From Eubacteriaceae bacterium (GTDB lineage Bacteria > Bacillota > Clostridia > Lachnospirales > Lachnospiraceae), in assembly GCA_910574895.1 (NCBI GenBank), contig CAJTDQ010000001.1, forward strand, positions 372,001 through 436,000: a stretch of DNA of 64,000 bases, given 5' to 3'. Positions 58,960 through 64,000 of this stretch are shown here, piece after piece (the stretch's first letter is position 1; each line of letters begins with the position of its first letter). Position numbers and translations under genes: made by a program. The notes beneath the pieces were generated by a model that was given only the letters and a program-made list of their open reading frames with translations, searched no databases and was not told where the DNA came from.

Positions 58960-59150
58960 AAATCTACTCCTTTACTGCATTTATATCATGCAAGGAGTAT
59001 ATTACATCTTTTATTACACTTTGTCAATAAAATATTACATTTTTGTTACATTTATATTTGTTTTGTTAATATAAAATGTCATATTTTTTTAGTTTTGAAA
59101 CAAAGATAAGGAGAGAAACTGCCCCTATCTTATATAATACATCCAATATT

Positions 59151-62100
59151 CTATGGTAATGTTTTAACAATCGTACCGCTCCAATCGTAATCTACCTCTT
59201 TGTAATCTGCATCTACTACTTTAAGAATATTTTGATATAAATATTTATGTCCTGATAAATTATTCATTAATGTCTTCTCATATAGCACCTTTGCAATATC
59301 AGCTACCCGGTAAGAACAGACATCACTATAATAATATGTACCATCCTCCATCAAAGCATATGCTCTCACTTTATATTTTGCCTGAAATTCTCTGGCATTT
59401 TTAGCCGAAAACAAAGTAGTTCTTGCAAAATACGTAGCTGTCTTTGAAATGCCCATTGTAACAGATAATGTCCCTACATTTGTTGATTCCATAGAAACTA
59501 TATATGGATTTTTAACACCTACATACATCTCACTGTCATCTACAGAATATGTCTGCTTTCCATTTTCAATAATTGCATATACAAACCCCCACTTAGAAAC
59601 TTTTTTGCCCTCAATTATTGGTTCTACAGAACCTATCACTCTGCTTCCCTCCGAGACCGAACTAATCTGATACCCCTCAACTTTAACATTTGGGTTGACT
59701 CGAATTGCAGGGGTTGGCTGCGTTGTTGTTTCCGGTGAAGTTATCTCCGATGTAGTCGTCTGTTCCGTTGTCTCAGGCTCTGTAACTGTTCCATCACTTT
59801 CATTATTAATCTTTCCATATGCATAATCAGACTTGAAACCGCCACTTTCTGAATATCTGATAAAGTAAAATACAATATATTTTCCTTTCCTTGATGTGAA
59901 ATCTTCCGTTCTTGACCACACACCGGAAACAGAATCCAATCCCCACGAAACAAATCCCATTTCTGCTTTATTTTCTGCAAGCTGTTTTGCTTCACTTTCT
60001 GTTTCAACAATTTTATATAAAACATTCACTGCATTATACTTTGTATCTCCTACAATATTGAATGTACCGTTCATATTCCTATCAAATGACAAATACATAT
60101 CCTCATTTATCATAATCGTTCCAGCCGGAATCCACTTTGCATAAAGAGTAAGATTTCCATTTGTCTTCTCTGTAATTTCTACAACTTTTGTATCATATGA
60201 ACTTTCCCGATACCAGCCATAGAAATCATATCCTTCTTTTTGAGGTGTATCCAGTTTTTTGTTTTCCCCAAAAATATATGTATTTGGATAGAGGCTGTCA
60301 TCACTCCTGCTTCCACCTGCCAAATCATAAGAAACCGCATAAGTGTTTCTTGAATAGTAAACCTTAAGTACCAACCCTCCATCTGACTGTACAACACCTG
60401 TTGTAATATTATTCAGATTAGATTTGTCAAAAGTGAATCCTGTAAAGTTTTTTATATCAGCTGTAACCTGTGTTTCTGCACCAGCATATTTAATATTGCT
60501 CTTAAGTAAAGAATACTCATCTGAATTCAAGTCTTTTCCATAATATTCTATAATATAAGATGATTTTTGAATGTCTTCTGAATTTACTATCGTCATCGCA
60601 TTTGGCACAGCATTTACAGATATTGTTTTCCCATCATCACCTGTAAAGTTTACTACCTCTGTGGAACCAGACGGATTATATACCGCATATGTATACACAT
60701 CATTTTTCTTAAATACAGTGCCCATAGCACTACTGCTTGTAAAACTCAAATCCGGCACACCGTAATCCTGTAATGCTCTGATATAATGATATGTATGAGC
60801 CTGTGATTCACCATCATTCACGGCCTCTTTTGTCCATATTGTATTCATAGCTTCATCCGGATCTGCCAGCGCATAATAAGAAGCCCACATATCATTCCAC
60901 AATGATGTACTTCCCCCATTTGCCTGCTCAAATGTCTTATCTGCATTGTAATATTTCTTTATATAATCACTGCCGGAAATATTGTTTGCATCATTTGCCA
61001 GATAAAATGACCATGACTGCATTGGACAAATCTGGATTCCCTGTGTATACTCTGCTCCAAACCATGTACCATAATCTGCTTTTCCTCCCCAGACCATTGA
61101 CGCCATTGGAGCAGCATAATTTGACTCATCTATTTTATAGGTGTCTTCATCCTTGTCGAACCAATAATCATCTGCAGCAGCAATTTCCGTTGTATACAAA
61201 TAAATACCTAAATCCCTTATTTTTGTATCTCCGGTTAACTCCCCGAAAAGAATTATTCCTGCCCATGCATTTACTGCCTCAGACGTTGATTCCTGATTAT
61301 TACCTGTTCTTTCATCTTCATATCCCGAAGCCCATGAGTGTCCTTCATAAGGAGAAAAACTTCTAAGATATGGATATGCATTCCCACAATCAGAAACGCA
61401 CTCCTCATTGCTTCTGTAAGGACATGCAATATCATATATCAACTGTTTTACAATATCCTTATAATTGTTCAGCCATGCTTTATCATACAAACCTATACTT
61501 GCTGCAGCTTCAATAAAATATCCATAATGAAAATGATGGTCATTAAACTGATCTACTGCATTAAATGAAGTTTGAAAACCTAAAAGAACTCCAACACCTT
61601 CACCTAAATATGTAAAATAATGTTTATCGTTGCTGCCTGAGTACGTAAACCAATCTTCAAGATTTTTTTCTAATCCATTTAATACTTTTTCGACACTTTC
61701 TTCATCTCCCACTGATTTTGCAGCCGCCACTACCTGTGCCGAACGGTTTAATTTCTTTCCATGATAATATGTCTCATGCCCTTCATCATTAGCCAGTGTC
61801 CAGCTTCCTGCCCCTGTCATATGTTTACTTACAAAATCATCAACATATTTTTGTAATTGCTGCCTGCCTTGTGCATCATCCTCTTTTAATGGCGGCATAT
61901 ATGGTAAAATACCTTTATATGTCATGTGTGTAGTATATGAATCTCCTTTCATAAACTTCATATACCCTCTCAGAGTTATCGCATTATTCTCCATATAAGA
62001 ATATCCTGACATATTCTTATACTGATGAGACTGAATCCCCATAATCGTCCCGTCAGCTGTGCTTTCATCCTTCTTATTTACTGTGTATGTATACTTTGTG

Positions 62101-63140
62101 CTGACATCACCTGTTTTTTCATTATAAATATAATCCGCAGTTGTATTTGTAATAAAATTAAACGCATAAGGTCTATACTCTTTTGCATAACTAATTCCCA
62201 GTTCGTCATTATGTGTTTTACTTTCATAAACCCATGCGAAAGACATATATGCTTTATCTTTTGACGAAAATGTAATTTTTAACTTTCCAATTTTATCATT
62301 ATGCGTTGTATCTGTTGTTCCTTCATGGCTTACCGAAGCACTTTCCGGTAGAAACAATGCATAATATTGATATGTAGCACCTGGAAAACCATTTACTGAA
62401 CTTGTTATATCATTTGTTCTGAACACTACCATCTTTGCTCCATTATATGTATCCTCATATACAATTTCACTCGGAAATGTCACGCGGAGTTTTTCCAGAT
62501 AAATAACATTTGAATCCTCTAATTCTAAAAACATAAAGGGACTTCCCTGTGTCATTGTCGTAACCATTTTCTGACTATCTTTAGATGGATTAGAAGTTAC
62601 TGCTCTGTATGACCAAGCTGTAATCTCATCTATATTATTATTCGTACATGTCCACTCCGGTGTAATTTTAAAATCACATAAAGTATCATTATCTTTTATA
62701 TTATAAGCACTGACATTTGTTGCATTACTGGTCATTGCAGGTTTCGTTACTCTTAAACCATCTTTTTTCATCAGATAACATAACGGAAATGCATAAGCCG
62801 TACCCGATAATGCCTCTGTTTTATCACTGTCTTTATCTCCTTCTAAATCCCATAACCAGTTACTTGCCCAGTCATTCGTATCAAGCGCCAAGTGATTTTT
62901 ATTATAATTTTCTGTTGTAAATCTATACTTTCCCTGTGTAGAAATTCTTGGCAGTTTTGCCGCCTCTGTTTCATTGGAACCTATTCCAATACTTCCCCCT
63001 CCTATTGCCTGTACCGGTAATGTATCCGCACTGACTTTTTCTGAAAACGCCCCCTCTCTCACATTAGAAAAAGCAAATGTTAAAAGCATTACCAGACAAA
63101 GAATAATTGCTATAACTTTCTTTATTTTTTTAATATTCAT
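59151..63140 (-). CDS. GH81 endo-beta-1,3-glucanase with type B end
   Basis: The start is set at MNIKKIKKVIAIILCLVMLL (ATG at 63140), seven bases after GGAGG; an in-frame ATG at 63206 would add 22 residues ahead of a normal signal peptide. About 1329 residues: signal peptide 1-35; GH81 domain about 65-800 with DHHFHYGYFIEAAA, GHSWASGYEDERTGN and NQESTSEAVNAW (about 613); a Listeria/Bacteroides repeat (Flg_new) about 937-1000 (YDLAGGSRSD, YDFYGWYRES, LTLYAKWI); an unrecognised domain 1010-1110; a Thr-rich linker; type B module about 1150-1329 ending WSGTIVKTLP. A weak stem near 59107-59139 may terminate it. Confidence 0.92.
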   Translation of the reverse strand: MNIKKIKKVIAIILCLVMLLTFAFSNVREGAFSEKVSADTLPVQAIGGGSIGIGSNETEAAKLPRISTQGKYRFTTENYNKNHLALDTNDWASNWLWDLEGDKDSDKTEALSGTAYAFPLCYLMKKDGLRVTKPAMTSNATNVSAYNIKDNDTLCDFKITPEWTCTNNNIDEITAWSYRAVTSNPSKDSQKMVTTMTQGSPFMFLELEDSNVIYLEKLRVTFPSEIVYEDTYNGAKMVVFRTNDITSSVNGFPGATYQYYALFLPESASVSHEGTTDTTHNDKIGKLKITFSSKDKAYMSFAWVYESKTHNDELGISYAKEYRPYAFNFITNTTADYIYNEKTGDVSTKYTYTVNKKDESTADGTIMGIQSHQYKNMSGYSYMENNAITLRGYMKFMKGDSYTTHMTYKGILPYMPPLKEDDAQGRQQLQKYVDDFVSKHMTGAGSWTLANDEGHETYYHGKKLNRSAQVVAAAKSVGDEESVEKVLNGLEKNLEDWFTYSGSNDKHYFTYLGEGVGVLLGFQTSFNAVDQFNDHHFHYGYFIEAAASIGLYDKAWLNNYKDIVKQLIYDIACPYRSNEECVSDCGNAYPYLRSFSPYEGHSWASGYEDERTGNNQESTSEAVNAWAGIILFGELTGDTKIRDLGIYLYTTEIAAADDYWFDKDEDTYKIDESNYAAPMASMVWGGKADYGTWFGAEYTQGIQICPMQSWSFYLANDANNISGSDYIKKYYNADKTFEQANGGSTSLWNDMWASYYALADPDEAMNTIWTKEAVNDGESQAHTYHYIRALQDYGVPDLSFTSSSAMGTVFKKNDVYTYAVYNPSGSTEVVNFTGDDGKTISVNAVPNAMTIVNSEDIQKSSYIIEYYGKDLNSDEYSLLKSNIKYAGAETQVTADIKNFTGFTFDKSNLNNITTGVVQSDGGLVLKVYYSRNTYAVSYDLAGGSRSDDSLYPNTYIFGENKKLDTPQKEGYDFYGWYRESSYDTKVVEITEKTNGNLTLYAKWIPAGTIMINEDMYLSFDRNMNGTFNIVGDTKYNAVNVLYKIVETESEAKQLAENKAEMGFVSWGLDSVSGVWSRTEDFTSRKGKYIVFYFIRYSESGGFKSDYAYGKINNESDGTVTEPETTEQTTTSEITSPETTTQPTPAIRVNPNVKVEGYQISSVSEGSRVIGSVEPIIEGKKVSKWGFVYAIIENGKQTYSVDDSEMYVGVKNPYIVSMESTNVGTLSVTMGISKTATYFARTTLFSAKNAREFQAKYKVRAYALMEDGTYYYSDVCSYRVADIAKVLYEKTLMNNLSGHKYLYQNILKVVDADYKEVDYDWSGTIVKTLP

Positions 63141-63243
63141 CTTTTCCTCCATATAAGATTTTTCTATGATTGCCAAAATAAATTTTAACATAATGTGCCT
63201 ATGCATTTCAGTGCATTTTTTTTATTCAGGTGTTCTTTTTATA

Positions 63244-63291
63244 TATATAAAAACTACTATTCTACAATTTCAAAATATAAAATAGTAGTTT
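63244..63291 (-). terminator. Terminator after the right-edge CotH gene
   Basis: Read leftward, AAACTACTATT pairs with AATAGTAGTTT around a 19-base loop and is followed by a T-rich run (TTTTATATAT), just past the stop at 63298. Confidence 0.75.
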
Positions 63292-63297
63292 CGCTAC

Positions 63298-64000
63298 TTA
63301 CTTACTAATGATTTTTTTACCTGCATGTTTTACATATGCTTTTACTTTATATCTCTTTTTACTTTTTGTATTTTTTAATACAAACTTATATTTCTTATTT
63401 CCCTTTATAATAGCAACTTTTTTATTTTTTCTATAAATAATATATCCATCAGCACCTTTTATTTTATTCCATGATATACGAACACCTTTGTCTATTTTTT
63501 TCACTTTACATTTTGGTGATTTTAACTTTATAGTCTTATTTACAAAAACAAAATCTGAATATATTTTCCCACCGCCATTCTTAATAAATGACCGCACTTT
63601 AAAAGTATATTTTATTCCAGGTTTCAACTTCTTTATAGTATATTCTCCGGCATATCCATTAAAAATTGTTTTTACAAGTTTATATTTTCCTTTTTGTGCC
63701 CTGCACCAGATTTCATTTCCATCTGCCTCTCCCGAATTGTACCATGATAAAGCAATACTTTTATAAGATTTCTTTACAGCTTCTAAGTCTTCTACTTTGT
63801 TATTTCTGATACCTGCCCATTCTTTACGTAAATAATCAACCCTGTTCTTTAACCAGTTTCTTAACATCGTAACATTTTCGCTGTAAGTTTTCGGATGATT
63901 TTCAAATTCCAATCCGATAGGATTATCGCAAATGGAATACCTCTTTGTCATACTCCATCCGGCACCGCCATTTGATACAGGTTGATAATTTCTTTCAAAA
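63298..64000 (-). CDS. CotH-kinase family protein (partial, N-terminus outside window)
   Basis: Only the C-terminal part is in view. At the right edge the frame is open and reads FERNYQPVSNGGAGWSMTK, matching the conserved CotH region (FERNYRPENELGAGW) of the neighbouring gene at 40715, so the first in-frame ATG at 63951 is internal. After the CotH end (LRNWLKNRVDYLRKEW) come two Fn3-like domains, the last one lysine-rich (YKVKAYVKHAGKKIISK), a divergent type A end. About 233 residues are seen. Confidence 0.85.
   Translation of the reverse strand, partial: FERNYQPVSNGGAGWSMTKRYSICDNPIGLEFENHPKTYSENVTMLRNWLKNRVDYLRKEWAGIRNNKVEDLEAVKKSYKSIALSWYNSGEADGNEIWCRAQKGKYKLVKTIFNGYAGEYTIKKLKPGIKYTFKVRSFIKNGGGKIYSDFVFVNKTIKLKSPKCKVKKIDKGVRISWNKIKGADGYIIYRKNKKVAIIKGNKKYKFVLKNTKSKKRYKVKAYVKHAGKKIISK

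Overview
The window looks like chromosomal DNA of a low-GC, anaerobic, spore-forming Clostridium, most likely a gut or rumen Lachnospiraceae. The evidence is a complete Rnf ferredoxin:NAD+ oxidoreductase operon, a small ferredoxin, an alpha/beta SASP, a SpoVAF-like GerA protein, a CIRCE-controlled groESL operon, AT-rich codon use, and many secreted proteins ending in lysine-rich Fn3 domains. I see no rRNA, tRNA, phage, IS element or CRISPR array.

Left part (1-10 kb): an operon reading leftward of a NusG-domain-II protein, a Gx-type membrane protein, ruvA and ruvB (cut by the window edge); a divergent apbE lipoprotein gene; a spoVAF-like gene; and rnfCDGEAB. ApbE attaches FMN to the threonines of RnfG and RnfD, so its position beside rnf makes sense.

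Middle (10-34 kb): housekeeping genes (a DEDD exonuclease, SASP, recG-ddl-murF, ferredoxin, groES-groEL, an OGG-type glycosylase, a YtxH-like protein, glnS) interspersed with secreted proteins. These are two tandem unknown paralogues beside the fossil of a third; a GLUG-repeat surface protein under a cobalamin riboswitch with its own terminator; a twin beta-helix protein resembling GH55; and a tandem nitrilase-type amidohydrolase split by a frameshift. A 155-bp nested inverted-repeat element lies downstream of groEL.

Right part (34-64 kb): an almost uninterrupted run of very large secreted proteins, all reading leftward. They are two GH81 endo-beta-1,3-glucanases, two GH16 laminarinase-type glucanases, and four CotH-kinase loci (one an ancestral double-CotH giant now broken by an in-frame stop and a frameshift/deletion; one running off the right edge), plus a 3D-domain cell-wall protein. 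One CotH protein carries a CBM56-like beta-1,3-glucan-binding domain and sits two bases downstream of a GH16 gene, which links CotH proteins to beta-glucan use. I read the region as a secreted beta-1,3-glucan (fungal, algal or callose) attack system with no transporter, regulator, sortase signal or dockerin in view.

Nearly every extracellular protein ends in one of two modules: a lysine-rich Fn3 domain (type A) or a module of about 170 residues starting GYQIS and ending in W-x-x-T-(I/V/M)-(V/I)-K (type B). No protein carries both. These look like alternative surface-retention modules shared by the whole secretome of the region, and they are the most novel feature of the window together with the CotH-glucanase association and the riboswitch-controlled GLUG protein.
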